From JAJEBT01 sp965221485 (GTDB taxonomy: Bacteria > Pseudomonadota > Alphaproteobacteria > MPNO01 > UBA830), in the NCBI GenBank assembly GCA_965221485.1, contig OZ244893.1, positions 3,224,001 through 3,288,000 on the forward strand: a stretch of DNA of 64,000 nucleotides, read 5' to 3'. The notes under the pieces are model-generated. The model worked only from the letters and a program-made list of their open reading frames with translations. It had not been told where the DNA came from and ran no database searches. Positions within the stretch are counted from its first letter, which is position 1, and every line of letters begins with the position of its first letter. This document shows positions 34,002 through 43,168 of the stretch, piece after piece. Made by a program: the position numbers and the translations under genes.

Positions 34002-34958
34002 ATGGACCAGCCGGTGGCGGTCGAAAAAACGGGATTCGGACGGCAGAAGTTCGAGGACTTCCGGACTACGGTTGACGGTCTGCCACGCGCATCCGTTGCC
34101 TTGGACGGCTTGCAGACACTCTGGTTCAATACCGGCACGATCTGTAACCTGGCCTGCCCGCATTGCTATATCAAGTCGAGCCCGACCAACGACAGTCTCT
34201 CCTTCATCACGGTCGAGGACGTGCGGAATTACCTCGACGAGATTTCCCTGGACGATCACGGAACCCAGGAAATCGGTTTCACCGGCGGCGAGCCGTTCAT
34301 CAATCCGCACCTGACCGATATTCTCGATCTTGTCCTGTCGCGAGGCTTTCGCGCGCTCGTGCTGACGAATGCCATGAAACCCCTGTGGAAGAAACGCGGC
34401 GATCTGCGGCTCCTGCGAAACTCCTACGGGGACTGTCTGAAACTCCGGGTTTCCATTGACCATTATACCCGCCGCTTGCACGAGGAAGAGCGCGGCGCGA
34501 ACAGCTGGGTCGTGGCGATAAAGAACCTCAAATGGCTGGCCTTGAACAGGTTCGCGCTGAGTATAGCGGGCCGTACAATGTGGCATGAGGGAGAGGCCGC
34601 TGCGCGAGCGGGTTATGCGGCTCTTTTTGCGGCCATCGAGGTCGATCTTGATGCACAGGATCCGCGAGATCTGATCCTGTTTCCTGAAATGGACGACACC
34701 GTTGATGTTCCGGAAATCAGTGAGGGCTGCTGGAGCCTTCTCGGCGTGTCGCCGGCGTCGATGATGTGTGCGACGTCAAGAATGGTGATCAGGCGCAAGG
34801 GGGAACCGCGGCCGGTCGTGACGCCCTGCACCCTGTTGCCTCTGGACAGCCGCTTCGACCTTGGTGAGACACTCGCCGAGGCTGGAAACCCCGTGTTTCT
34901 CAACCATCCCCATTGCTCCCGTTTCTGCGTGCTAGGTGGTGGCAGCTGCAGCGGTTGA
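34002..34958 (+). CDS. Radical SAM protein with SPASM-like C-terminal cysteines
   Basis: The 318-residue protein has the radical SAM cluster motif CNLACPHC with Cys48, Cys52 and Cys55, followed by the SAM-binding GFTGGEP near residue 99. The C-terminus adds Cys276, Cys305, Cys309 and Cys316 (HCSRFCVLGGGSC), which suggests an auxiliary Fe-S cluster of SPASM type. I recognise the overall pattern as a conserved but uncharacterised proteobacterial family. No small precursor-peptide gene is evident in the 193 bases upstream or the 23 bases downstream, so a peptide-modifying role is not supported. Confidence 0.85.
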   Translation: MDQPVAVEKTGFGRQKFEDFRTTVDGLPRASVALDGLQTLWFNTGTICNLACPHCYIKSSPTNDSLSFITVEDVRNYLDEISLDDHGTQEIGFTGGEPFINPHLTDILDLVLSRGFRALVLTNAMKPLWKKRGDLRLLRNSYGDCLKLRVSIDHYTRRLHEEERGANSWVVAIKNLKWLALNRFALSIAGRTMWHEGEAAARAGYAALFAAIEVDLDAQDPRDLILFPEMDDTVDVPEISEGCWSLLGVSPASMMCATSRMVIRRKGEPRPVVTPCTLLPLDSRFDLGETLAEAGNPVFLNHPHCSRFCVLGGGSCSG

Positions 34959-34981
34959 GATTTGTGGCGACCGCACCGGGC

Positions 34982-35689
34982 CTAAAGATGCTCCTGTAGC
35001 CAGCGCACCATTCTGGAGAACGAGTCCGCTGTTGCCTTCGCCCGGTAGCCATCCGGGTTGGTGAAATTCTGGAAGGCGTGGCCGCATCCGTCATAGGCAT
35101 GAAACTCATGGTCGACACCAAGTTCGGTCAGTCTGTTGTCAATTCTTGCGACATCGGCTGGTGACGGGTTTTCGTCATCATTGCCAAAGAAGCCGATGAC
35201 CGGCCCCCGCAATCCGGCGAGGCGGTCGAACGGAGCAGCCGTGCCGCGCCCCCAGACCTTGAACATGTTGCCCCCGTAATAGACCACACTGGCCCGGAAG
35301 GCATTGATTTCGGATGCACCAAGGAATGCGACGCGTCCTCCCATGCAGTGGCCCGCGATCGCCATCCGATCCTCATCGACCTCGGGGAGCGCTGCAAGAA
35401 ACGCTACTGTGTTCTCAAGGTCCGCGATGATCTGGATGTCGTCCAGGTTCTGAAGGGAAATCTTCGTATCTTCTCCGGTGGGGCGGCGATGGTGAAGGTC
35501 TGGTGCTGCGGCGACAAAGCCGAGCCCTGCCAGATCCTGGACGAACTTGGTCGTGGCGTGATCGACCCCGGCACGGTGATGCGCAACCACAATCACCGGA
35601 TGCGGACCGCTGCCGGACGGCATATCCATGAACAGCGCCATCGTACTGTTTTCCACGGTCAGGGCTTCACGGCGAACGCGAGAAGGCAT
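34982..35689 (-). CDS. Dienelactone hydrolase family protein
   Basis: This 235-residue alpha/beta hydrolase has the dienelactone hydrolase triad: Cys115 in GHCMGG, Asp171 in FGNDDENP and His204 in GCGHAF. It differs from the first such protein in the window in having VVAHHRAG in place of the usual LQEIFG, so the conserved gating glutamate is missing. It lies 15 bases downstream of a VOC dioxygenase gene on the same strand, so it may hydrolyse the product of ring cleavage. Substrate identity is inference. Confidence 0.88.
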   Translation of the reverse strand: MPSRVRREALTVENSTMALFMDMPSGSGPHPVIVVAHHRAGVDHATTKFVQDLAGLGFVAAAPDLHHRRPTGEDTKISLQNLDDIQIIADLENTVAFLAALPEVDEDRMAIAGHCMGGRVAFLGASEINAFRASVVYYGGNMFKVWGRGTAAPFDRLAGLRGPVIGFFGNDDENPSPADVARIDNRLTELGVDHEFHAYDGCGHAFQNFTNPDGYRAKATADSFSRMVRWLQEHL

Positions 35690-35704
35690 GAACCTCTCCT
35701 TTTG

Positions 35705-36697
35705 TCAGGAATGTGCTGCGTCGGCCCGGGCGCGCACATCGGGTTGTTCCCTGAACTTCTTGTCCCGTTCCTCACGGGTCGGAGGCAGGGCTGCACTGCG
35801 TTTCAGACCATTGGCGAGGGTCCATTCCGCAAAGGTTTCAGGAGCCGGATCCCAGTATCCCGGTGTCCACGACTCGGTCAGGAAGTCCTCGTCGCAAAAA
35901 TACTCTGTGGCACCGCCCGCAGGACAGTTGAAGTACCAGAAATAACAGGATGAAATGTGGTGCCGACCGGGGCCGATCTGGACATCGTGTCCCCTGTCCT
36001 GAACATAGAGGCCCCCGGCAAACAGCTCATGGATGTCCTCGACACCGAACGCCACATGGTTGATGGCGGCCTCGCCATCAGCGCTCTCAAGGTAGAACAG
36101 GTTATGGTGCCCGCCGCGGGCCGCCGAACGCAGAAAGACCCCGCGCCCCTTGTAGTAGTCCGAGACATGAAAGCCGAGACGTTCGGTATAGAATTTTTCC
36201 AGACGTCCGATATCCGGGGCCATGAAGACGCAATGGCCGATGTGTGTCGGGCGCGCCCGATCATGGTAAGTGGCGCGGGTGTTGATTCTCTGCGGAGACG
36301 TCAGCGAATTCATGGGCAGGCGTTGATCCGGAACGGTCGTGCGACGGGTTTGCCGAAAGGCAATCCCGAGGCCCAGGTCGTCGGCAGCGTGAAGGATGCC
36401 GTCCTGATCCCGAATGACGGCCCGGTCCCTGGCGAGTTCAAGGCCGATCCGGTCCAGATCCGCGCTGCTTTCGACGCCCCAGATGATCTCGCGAATCGTG
36501 GAGCCCGGTTGTATGGCGGGCGGCAGGTCCGTGGCGGATTCCGACCTGAGAATGACTTCCGATCCGTCGCGGGTTGCGAACACGGCCCGGTCCCCGTCAC
36601 ACTGACCCGCCGTCAGGCCCCAGTCAGTGAAGAAAGCCCGGCACGCGGAAAGGTCGCTCACTCCATAGACGATGCCGTCGATTCCGGTGATACCCAT
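35705..36697 (-). CDS. Two-domain VOC family protein, likely extradiol ring-cleavage dioxygenase
   Basis: The 330-residue protein has two VOC modules, about residues 5-125 and 150-285. The second carries a complete 2-His-1-carboxylate metal site: His155 in HIGHC, His214 in INHVAF and Glu265 in ATEYF, as in type I extradiol dioxygenases such as catechol 2,3-dioxygenase. The first module is probably structural. The ATG at 36697 is chosen because it begins the VOC fold; the open frame upstream overlaps the divergent acyl-CoA ligase gene. It is paired with the dienelactone hydrolase gene. Confidence 0.85.
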   Translation of the reverse strand: MGITGIDGIVYGVSDLSACRAFFTDWGLTAGQCDGDRAVFATRDGSEVILRSESATDLPPAIQPGSTIREIIWGVESSADLDRIGLELARDRAVIRDQDGILHAADDLGLGIAFRQTRRTTVPDQRLPMNSLTSPQRINTRATYHDRARPTHIGHCVFMAPDIGRLEKFYTERLGFHVSDYYKGRGVFLRSAARGGHHNLFYLESADGEAAINHVAFGVEDIHELFAGGLYVQDRGHDVQIGPGRHHISSCYFWYFNCPAGGATEYFCDEDFLTESWTPGYWDPAPETFAEWTLANGLKRSAALPPTREERDKKFREQPDVRARADAAHS

Positions 36698-36876
36698 GAT
36701 CTCCTGTCCGATGCTGCGGCGTGACGGGTCAGTGTATCGGCCTCTCACGGATCCGTCCATTGATCGGGACGCCAGGTGCGGTTTCCGGGTCCGCAAGTTC
36801 CCGGTTAGCCGGATGGACGCCCGCCCGGGTTCCCGGCATAGTGCGCGCGTTGGCTTCATAGGGCAGGAGACAGCGG

Positions 36877-38415
36877 GTGACGTTTGGTGAAATCTTGCGT
36901 CTGGCGGCGCAGCGCGCACCCCGCAAATGCGCGCTGATTGCCGATGACCGATGCACGAGTTTTCTTGAATATCACCAGCAGGCGAACCGGTTCGCACATC
37001 TGCTTCTGTCGCTCGGCCTGCGTACCGGGGACCGGGTGCTGTGTGTCCTGTTCAATGGCCCCGACTACGGAGTGGTGCATTTCGGGAATGCCCGCGCCGG
37101 AACCGTGCTGGTCCATGTGTCGCCAATGTATGCGGCGCCCGAGATAGCAGCGATCATCGAACGGACCCGTCCGAAGGTAGTGGTGATCGACGAGACGGTT
37201 CAGCACAAGATCAGGTCCATGACTCCCGGCTTCGGCTCTGTCCACGGCCTGATCGTGACCGGTGATGCACAGCTGGAGGGGGCACTCCGGCTGGATGCCG
37301 CACTTGCCACCCAGCCGGACAGCGATCCCGGACAGGACATCGACCCGGCCGCGCCGGTTGCGATGACGTTCACTGGCGGAACCACAGGGCGGCCAAAAGG
37401 GGCTGTGGTCAATCATACGGCCCGCTACGTATCTGCTGTCACGACGGCGCTGGAGCACCGTCTGGCCTCCAATGATGTGACTGCCGCAGTGACGCCGATG
37501 TTTCACGCGGTGGGCCTGATGATCTGGTATCAGGCGACGGTGATTTGCGGGTGCACATCGGTGGTTTTCAGCCGCTGGGATGCGGCCGACTTCATTCGAA
37601 AGACCGAACAACACCGCATTTCTTCCGCCTTCCTTGTTCCTGTACAGGTTCGGGACATGCTCCGTTCACCGGAGTTTGACCGTGACCGGCTGAAGTCCCT
37701 GGTGAATATCGGTGTGGCCGGAGCGGCGTCGCCACCCGACCTGATTGCCGAATGTCGGGCGGCGCTTCCCCATTGCGATTACACGGATCATTACGGGCAG
37801 TCGGAGACAGGCCCTCTGACCATACTCAAACCCTGGGAGATGGAGCAGCGGTCCGAGACCATTGGCCGGGCTGCCATTGGCGTCGATCTCAGGATCGTGG
37901 ATGCGGACGGGGTGTCCATGCCTCCCGGAGAAATCGGAGAACTGATCGCTCGTGGCCCCTTTCTGATGGAGGAATACTTCGAAGACGAGGACGAGACGGC
38001 GGGGTACTTTCGCAACGGCGATGGATGGGGATGGACCGGAGACCTTGCGGTGGCTGATAAAGACGGCTTTATCACCCTGGTCGGACGTTCAAGAGAAATG
38101 ATTGTTTCAGGTGGTATAAACATCTATCCGCGAGAGGTGGAAGACGTGGTCGCGGCTCACGAACAGGTTGCAGAATGTATTGTTTTCGGGGTGCCTGACG
38201 AACGCTGGGGTGAGGCACTGGTTGCCTATGTGGTTGTGGAACCGGGGGCTTCGGTCACAAAACAGATCCTGCTTGATCATTGCACAGACCGGCTGGCGCG
38301 CTACAAGCGCCCCCGTGATATTGTTTTTGTAAGCGAGATCCCGAAGACGGCTTCGGGCAAGGTCCGGAAGCCCCTGTTGAGAGACGCCTATCTTGATGGC
38401 CGGATCCTTCCCTGA
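36877..38415 (+). CDS. AMP-binding acyl-CoA synthetase / acid-CoA ligase
   Basis: This 512-residue adenylate-forming enzyme activates a carboxylic acid to its CoA thioester. The P-loop TFTGGTTGRPKGA is at 164-175, YGQSETG and WGWTGDLAVADKDGF follow, and the C-terminal PKTASGKVRKPLLRD supplies the catalytic lysine. The start is GTG at 36877. It heads a plus-strand operon with two hydrolases and two LLM flavin monooxygenases and is divergent from the VOC dioxygenase gene. The acid substrate is unknown. Confidence 0.92.
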   Translation: MTFGEILRLAAQRAPRKCALIADDRCTSFLEYHQQANRFAHLLLSLGLRTGDRVLCVLFNGPDYGVVHFGNARAGTVLVHVSPMYAAPEIAAIIERTRPKVVVIDETVQHKIRSMTPGFGSVHGLIVTGDAQLEGALRLDAALATQPDSDPGQDIDPAAPVAMTFTGGTTGRPKGAVVNHTARYVSAVTTALEHRLASNDVTAAVTPMFHAVGLMIWYQATVICGCTSVVFSRWDAADFIRKTEQHRISSAFLVPVQVRDMLRSPEFDRDRLKSLVNIGVAGAASPPDLIAECRAALPHCDYTDHYGQSETGPLTILKPWEMEQRSETIGRAAIGVDLRIVDADGVSMPPGEIGELIARGPFLMEEYFEDEDETAGYFRNGDGWGWTGDLAVADKDGFITLVGRSREMIVSGGINIYPREVEDVVAAHEQVAECIVFGVPDERWGEALVAYVVVEPGASVTKQILLDHCTDRLARYKRPRDIVFVSEIPKTASGKVRKPLLRDAYLDGRILP

Positions 38416-38577
38416 GTGATCCCGTCGGGCCCCGTTTGCGCGCCACGTGCCGTATGGACTATTTTCTGTTCCTGCGTCCTGGCGGGTGTCGCGAAAAAGG
38501 GGTGCAGGGATGGCCCCATCGGACAAGGTCTGCGGGGTGACGGTGTCGGGAGAGGACAGGGAACGGAAGAAACGAGC

Positions 38578-39342
38578 ATGAAGCTGCAGGGAATTGAAGT
38601 GGATGTTGTGCGCAAGGGCAAGGGTCAGCCCCTGCTTATGCTTCATGGCGGAGGTGGACCGGTCTCTGGCCAGCCGTTTGCGGATCACCTCGCGGAAAGG
38701 TTCGAAGTCATTGCTCCTGTTCATCCCGGTTTTGCCGGCAGTCGGATGCCCGACCATTTCAAACGTATCGATGACCTGACGTTTCTCTACCTTGATCTGC
38801 TTGACGAGCTTGACCTGCGAGATGTTGTCCTCATGGGGTTCTCGATGGGCGGGTGGGCTGCCGCCGAACTGGCCACCATGACCACGGAACGGTTGGCGTC
38901 CCTCATTCTGGTGGATTCCGTAGGGGTGAAGGTGGGCGGTCGTGAAGACCGGGACATTGCTGACGTCTTTGCGGTCTCGACGGAGGCGCTTCAGGACCTC
39001 ATGTTTCACGATCCCACGTTGTTGCCGGGTCTGGCCGATCTGCCGGAGGAGCAGCTTCAGATCGTTGCCGGCAACCGGACGGCGCTTGCGGTCTATACCT
39101 GGGACCCCTACATGCATAATCCCCAGCTGCCCCATCGCCTGCATCGCGTGACCATTCCGACCCATTTCATCTGGGGCGAAAGCGATCGGGTTGTGACAGT
39201 AGACTATGGACGGGCCTTCTGCCGGATGATCAGCGGTGCGACACTGACGGTGATCGGGAAGGCTGGCCACGCGCCCCAGATGGAGCAGCCGGAGGCCTTC
39301 GTCGAGGCTGTGCTTTCCTTCGCCGGCCAACCGCAGGAGTGA
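38578..39342 (+). CDS. Alpha/beta hydrolase
   Basis: The 254-residue hydrolase has the oxyanion motif MLHGGGGP, nucleophile Ser89 in GFSMGG, the acid in WGESDRVV and the histidine in GKAGHAPQMEQP near the end. The fold resembles meta-cleavage product and ester hydrolases. The ATG at 38578 is chosen; the frame is open back to the ligase stop, but that part reads non-coding. It is followed four bases later by the first LLM gene, so coupling is likely. Confidence 0.9.
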   Translation: MKLQGIEVDVVRKGKGQPLLMLHGGGGPVSGQPFADHLAERFEVIAPVHPGFAGSRMPDHFKRIDDLTFLYLDLLDELDLRDVVLMGFSMGGWAAAELATMTTERLASLILVDSVGVKVGGREDRDIADVFAVSTEALQDLMFHDPTLLPGLADLPEEQLQIVAGNRTALAVYTWDPYMHNPQLPHRLHRVTIPTHFIWGESDRVVTVDYGRAFCRMISGATLTVIGKAGHAPQMEQPEAFVEAVLSFAGQPQE

Positions 39343-39346
39343 GCAT

Positions 39347-40576
39347 ATGAAAACCTGGTGGTTCACCGAGGACTGTTATCCTTACCTTCCCGATTCCGAA
39401 ACCTACCGCTCGATCCGGGTGGATCTGCCCAACATCCACTGTGAGCCGGAGAAGGCAAGCGAGCTTTATAACCGTTATCTGGATCTCTGGTGCGCGTGCG
39501 ATGAAATCGGGCTGGAGATCATGCTCAACGAGCATCACCAGACGGCCACATGCATGGTCCCGGCCGCCCCCATCATGCTGGGGATCCTGGCGCGCCAGAC
39601 AAACCGTGCACGGCTTCTGATTCTCGGGAACCCGTTGCCCAACCGCAACCAGCCGGTTCGGGTCGCCGAGGAAATGGCGATGGTCGACGTCATATCAAAG
39701 GGGCGGCTTGAGTGCGGTTTCGTGCGAAGCGTTCCCTACGAGGCGGCGGCGGCCAATGTCCTGCCGTATCAGGGGACGGAACGGCTCTGGGAAGCCCATG
39801 ATCTCATCGTGAAGGCCTGGACCACCCATGACGGCCCCTTCAATTTCGAAGGCAACTGGTATCACCACCGCCAAGTGAATATCTGGCCGCGCCCCTGGCA
39901 GCAGCCTCACCCGCCAGTCTGGGTCACCATGGGCAGTGCCGGCACGGCAGCGCAGGTCGCGCGCCGCGGCCATGTCGGTGCGGTATTTCTGGCAGGCTAT
40001 CCCAAGATCCGCGAAATCTTCCAAGGGTATCGCAAGGCCTATCTTGAAACGCATGGCACCCATCCGGGGTTCGACAGGCTGGCTTATCTCGCGCTGTGTT
40101 ACGTGGGAGAAAACGAGCGTGAGGCAGAGGAGGGCGCCCGCAAACTTCTCTGGTATATGGAAGCCAACAAGGTTCCCGTCGAGTGGAGCAATCCTCCCGG
40201 CTATCACCCTCCGGCTGTTTCTGCGATGGTCATGCGCGGTAACAGCGGTTCGGGAGTTCCGGTAAATCCGACGCTCGAGGAGCAGATGGCGCGCGGCAAT
40301 GTCATGGCTGGCACGCCGGATCAGGTCTACCGGCAGATCAAGGCCTTCTGGGAATACTCAGGCGGCTTTGGCCACATGATGATCATGGGCCAGGCGGGCT
40401 TCCTGTCCGATGCGGATGCTCTCAAATCCATGAAACTGTTCAGCAACGAAGTCTATCCGCGACTGCGTGAACTGACGGCAGGCTCCGATGCTGCCGAAGT
40501 GGCGGAACGAAGCCAGAGTGCGCCCGCGATGCAGGGCGTGGACATCGGCAATTTTGGTGTGGAGTTTGCGCGCTAG
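39347..40576 (+). CDS. LLM class flavin-dependent oxidoreductase (copy 1)
   Basis: The 409-residue protein is a luciferase-like monooxygenase that uses reduced flavin and oxygen. Typical segments are EHHQT near residue 63, GNPLPNR, GRLECGFVRSVPYEA and the C-terminal AGTPDQVYRQIKAFWEYSGG. A partner flavin reductase is not seen in the window. The protein is closely similar to the next gene and probably arose by tandem duplication. Likely reactions are hydroxylation or oxygenative cleavage of a small organic substrate. Confidence 0.9.
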   Translation: MKTWWFTEDCYPYLPDSETYRSIRVDLPNIHCEPEKASELYNRYLDLWCACDEIGLEIMLNEHHQTATCMVPAAPIMLGILARQTNRARLLILGNPLPNRNQPVRVAEEMAMVDVISKGRLECGFVRSVPYEAAAANVLPYQGTERLWEAHDLIVKAWTTHDGPFNFEGNWYHHRQVNIWPRPWQQPHPPVWVTMGSAGTAAQVARRGHVGAVFLAGYPKIREIFQGYRKAYLETHGTHPGFDRLAYLALCYVGENEREAEEGARKLLWYMEANKVPVEWSNPPGYHPPAVSAMVMRGNSGSGVPVNPTLEEQMARGNVMAGTPDQVYRQIKAFWEYSGGFGHMMIMGQAGFLSDADALKSMKLFSNEVYPRLRELTAGSDAAEVAERSQSAPAMQGVDIGNFGVEFAR

Positions 40577-40639
40577 ACTGCCCGTCGGGCTGCCCTGCCC
40601 CTGGAAAATCCTGTTCGCAGCACTGTTCAAGGCGGAGGC

Positions 40640-41878
40640 ATGACTTTCAAGACCTGGTTCTTTACCGAAGACTGTTATCCAGATTTGCCCGACCCCGGGA
40701 CATTCGACTCGGTCCGGGTTGCCTTGCCCAACAGGATTTGCGATCCCGAGAATGCCAGCCGCCTCTATCACCAGTATCTGGATCTCTGGTGCGCCTGCGA
40801 CGAACTGGGTCTCGAGATCATGGTCAACGAGCATCATCAGACACCGACCTGTATGGTTCCAGCTGCGCCGATCATGCTCGGCATCCTGGCGAGGCAAACC
40901 CGGCGGGCCCGCCTGCTGATCCTGGGCAATCCCCTTCCAAACCGGACACAACCGGTCCGCGTCGCCGAAGAAATGGCCATGATCGACGTTATATCGAAGG
41001 GTCGTCTCGAATGCGGCTTCGTGAGAAGCGTGCCCTATGAGGCCGCGGCTGCAAACATTCTCCCCCACCGTGGATCCGAGCGCCTGTGGGAAGCTCACGA
41101 CCTCATCCTCAAGGCCTGGACGACTCATGATGGCCCTTTCAGCTTCGAGGGAAAGTGGTACCACCATCGGCAGGTCAATATCTGGCCGCGCCCCTGGCAG
41201 CAGCCCCATCCACCGGTCTGGATCACGACCGGAAGCAGCTCGAGTACAGACCCGGTGGCCAGGCACCGTCATGTGGGAGCTGTGTTCCTTGCCGGTTACG
41301 GACGCGTACGTCCCATTTTTGACGCCTATCGCGCCCATTATTTACGCTATCACGGTGAACATGCCCCGCTCGACCGCCTTGCCTATTGCGCCTTGATCTA
41401 TGTGGGTGACAGCCAACGGGAGGCCGAGGAAGGGGCCCGGAAGCTGATGTGGTACATGCAGGCCAACAAGGTCTCCGAACCGTGGCGCAACCCGCCAGGT
41501 TATCACCCGCCAGCCCTTGCCGGTACGATCATGCGTGGAGCCCATGTCTCCGGTACCGGTGCTGCCTACAGCACAGAGCTGGAGGAACACATGCGACGGG
41601 GTAATGTGTTTGCCGGCACACCGGATCAGGTGTTCGAGCAGATCAAGGCATTCTGGACCTATTCCGGTGGCTACGGCCACCAGCTCATGATGGGGCAGGC
41701 CGGCCATCTTTCACCGGACAAGGTCATGCGGTCCATGACTCTTTACAACGACGAGGTGTATCCGAGACTTCGCGAACTGGCGGCAGGCTGGAACCCTGAA
41801 GCCATGGCCGAACAGCGCAGGGCTCTGCCAGATGTTGCGCATGCCCCTGACAGTCTGGTTGTCGATTTTGCCCGTTGA
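40640..41878 (+). CDS. LLM class flavin-dependent oxidoreductase (copy 2)
   Basis: This 412-residue paralogue of the preceding gene shares long identical blocks such as RLLILGNPLPNR and QVNIWPRPWQQPHPPVW, so the pair is a tandem duplication. Differences cluster around residues 190-240 and near the C-terminus, which could alter substrate choice. It may act as a second oxygenation step or as a heterodimer partner, as in bacterial luciferase. Nineteen bases separate it from the next hydrolase gene. Confidence 0.9.
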   Translation: MTFKTWFFTEDCYPDLPDPGTFDSVRVALPNRICDPENASRLYHQYLDLWCACDELGLEIMVNEHHQTPTCMVPAAPIMLGILARQTRRARLLILGNPLPNRTQPVRVAEEMAMIDVISKGRLECGFVRSVPYEAAAANILPHRGSERLWEAHDLILKAWTTHDGPFSFEGKWYHHRQVNIWPRPWQQPHPPVWITTGSSSSTDPVARHRHVGAVFLAGYGRVRPIFDAYRAHYLRYHGEHAPLDRLAYCALIYVGDSQREAEEGARKLMWYMQANKVSEPWRNPPGYHPPALAGTIMRGAHVSGTGAAYSTELEEHMRRGNVFAGTPDQVFEQIKAFWTYSGGYGHQLMMGQAGHLSPDKVMRSMTLYNDEVYPRLRELAAGWNPEAMAEQRRALPDVAHAPDSLVVDFAR

Positions 41879-41896
41879 ACCGGCGGAGATCTCAAG

Positions 41897-42760
41897 ATGA
41901 ACCCGATCCTGTCGAAATTCGTTGATGTTGACGGCGTTCGCACCCATTACCTGGAAGCGGGCAGACCGGAGCGGCCGACCGTGGCGCTTCTGCATTCCGG
42001 AGAGTTTGGCGGCTGCGCCGAGATCAGCTGGGAATTCACGATTCCGGCGCTTGCCGAGCAGTTTCATGTGATCGCACCGGACTGGCTGGGTTTTGGGCGG
42101 ACGGACAAGATTTATGATTTTGAGGACCCGCGGGGTCGGGTTTACAGCCATATCAAGCGCTTTTTCGAGGTGGTGGGTGTGGAGGCGGCGGATTTCATCG
42201 GGAATTCAATGGGCGGTTCGAATCTTGCGAGAATCATTTGCAACCCGCCGGCTATTCTTCCGGTGCGCAACGCGGTTCTGTGTTCCGGCGGCGGCTACAC
42301 GCCGCTGACACCGGCGCGGCAGACGCTCCTTGCCTATGACGGAACGTCTGACGCCATGCGCGCCATGCTTCACGCCATGCTCCATGATCCCAAGTGGGGA
42401 GATGACGACGCCTATGTTGCCAGGCGTCAGGAAATGGCGCTGTTGCCCGGAGCCTGGGAATGTGCGTCAGCCCCTCGTCTGAAACGTCCGGAAACCGGGC
42501 CAAAGGCGGACGGAACCCGCCAGGGCTTCGGGGCTCCCGATCCCAACGTCTACGAGTCCGTGGAACTGCCGGTTCTGATTATTGCCGGTGCGGAGGATCC
42601 TCTGCGCGAGCCGGGGTACTCCCGTGATCTCGCCAACCGGATTCCGCACAATGAACATCATGTTTATGAAGGGTGCGGGCATTGCCCGAATATCGAATAC
42701 GCCGACCGGTTCAACGAACATGTGATCGATTTTCTGCTGCGTATGCATGAGAGAGCATGA
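41897..42760 (+). CDS. Alpha/beta hydrolase, meta-cleavage-product hydrolase-like
   Basis: The 287-residue protein has nucleophile Ser104 in GNSMGG, the acid in AGAEDPLRE and the histidine in GCGHCPNIEYADRFN. The segment VIAPDWLGFGRTDKIYDFED and the lid layout resemble C-C bond hydrolases of meta-cleavage pathways (BphD/HsaD type). It is the last gene of the ligase-hydrolase-LLM-LLM operon. A stable hairpin follows in the intergenic gap. Substrate remains unknown. Confidence 0.88.
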   Translation: MNPILSKFVDVDGVRTHYLEAGRPERPTVALLHSGEFGGCAEISWEFTIPALAEQFHVIAPDWLGFGRTDKIYDFEDPRGRVYSHIKRFFEVVGVEAADFIGNSMGGSNLARIICNPPAILPVRNAVLCSGGGYTPLTPARQTLLAYDGTSDAMRAMLHAMLHDPKWGDDDAYVARRQEMALLPGAWECASAPRLKRPETGPKADGTRQGFGAPDPNVYESVELPVLIIAGAEDPLREPGYSRDLANRIPHNEHHVYEGCGHCPNIEYADRFNEHVIDFLLRMHERA

Positions 42761-43168
42761 ACGGCCGAACCCTGGCGCCAGCCCCCTGTGCAGGGGTGAT
42801 CGGCCAACCGGAGTCTGCCCGGTCATAACGGTTTGTCATGAGTCCTGACAGTTACGAAGGCCCGGGCGACAATGGACCGGGGGCGCTCGGGGCCCGTACC
42901 CGGCGTTGTTCACCTGGGTCCGGGGTTGCCGGCGGCTGAAACCGTAGCCTGCACTGTCGGGGCCAGCATCCATCCGTGAGGTTCCCACGGCTCGCCGGGC
43001 AGGATGCGCAGCTGTCCCCGGTGCAGCGAGCCCTTCAGGGCTTCGGCCCTCGGGGGCCGGCGGGGATCGCCGCCCATCGCGGAACTGTCGCGCCGTTCGG
43101 GGGTCTTCGAAAGGCCGGCCCTGTCATCGTCAGGACTGGAGAAGGGATGTCGGGCGATCCGGCCCGCG
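42761..43168. other. 408-base convergent gap, no gene recognised
   Basis: The gap separates the hydrolase operon from the TRAP large permease gene, which converges on it. It is GC-rich with several stem-loops, including CCCCTG-TG-CAGGGG at 42783-42796 and the UUCG hairpin listed separately. No open frame looks coding. Confidence 0.5.
43037..43050 (+). terminator. UUCG-tetraloop hairpin in a convergent gap
   Basis: AGGGC-TTCG-GCCCT forms a five-pair stem closed by C(UUCG)G, an exceptionally stable tetraloop on the plus-strand transcript. It lies 277 bases after the hydrolase stop and may mark the operon 3' end. No T run follows. Confidence 0.4.
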
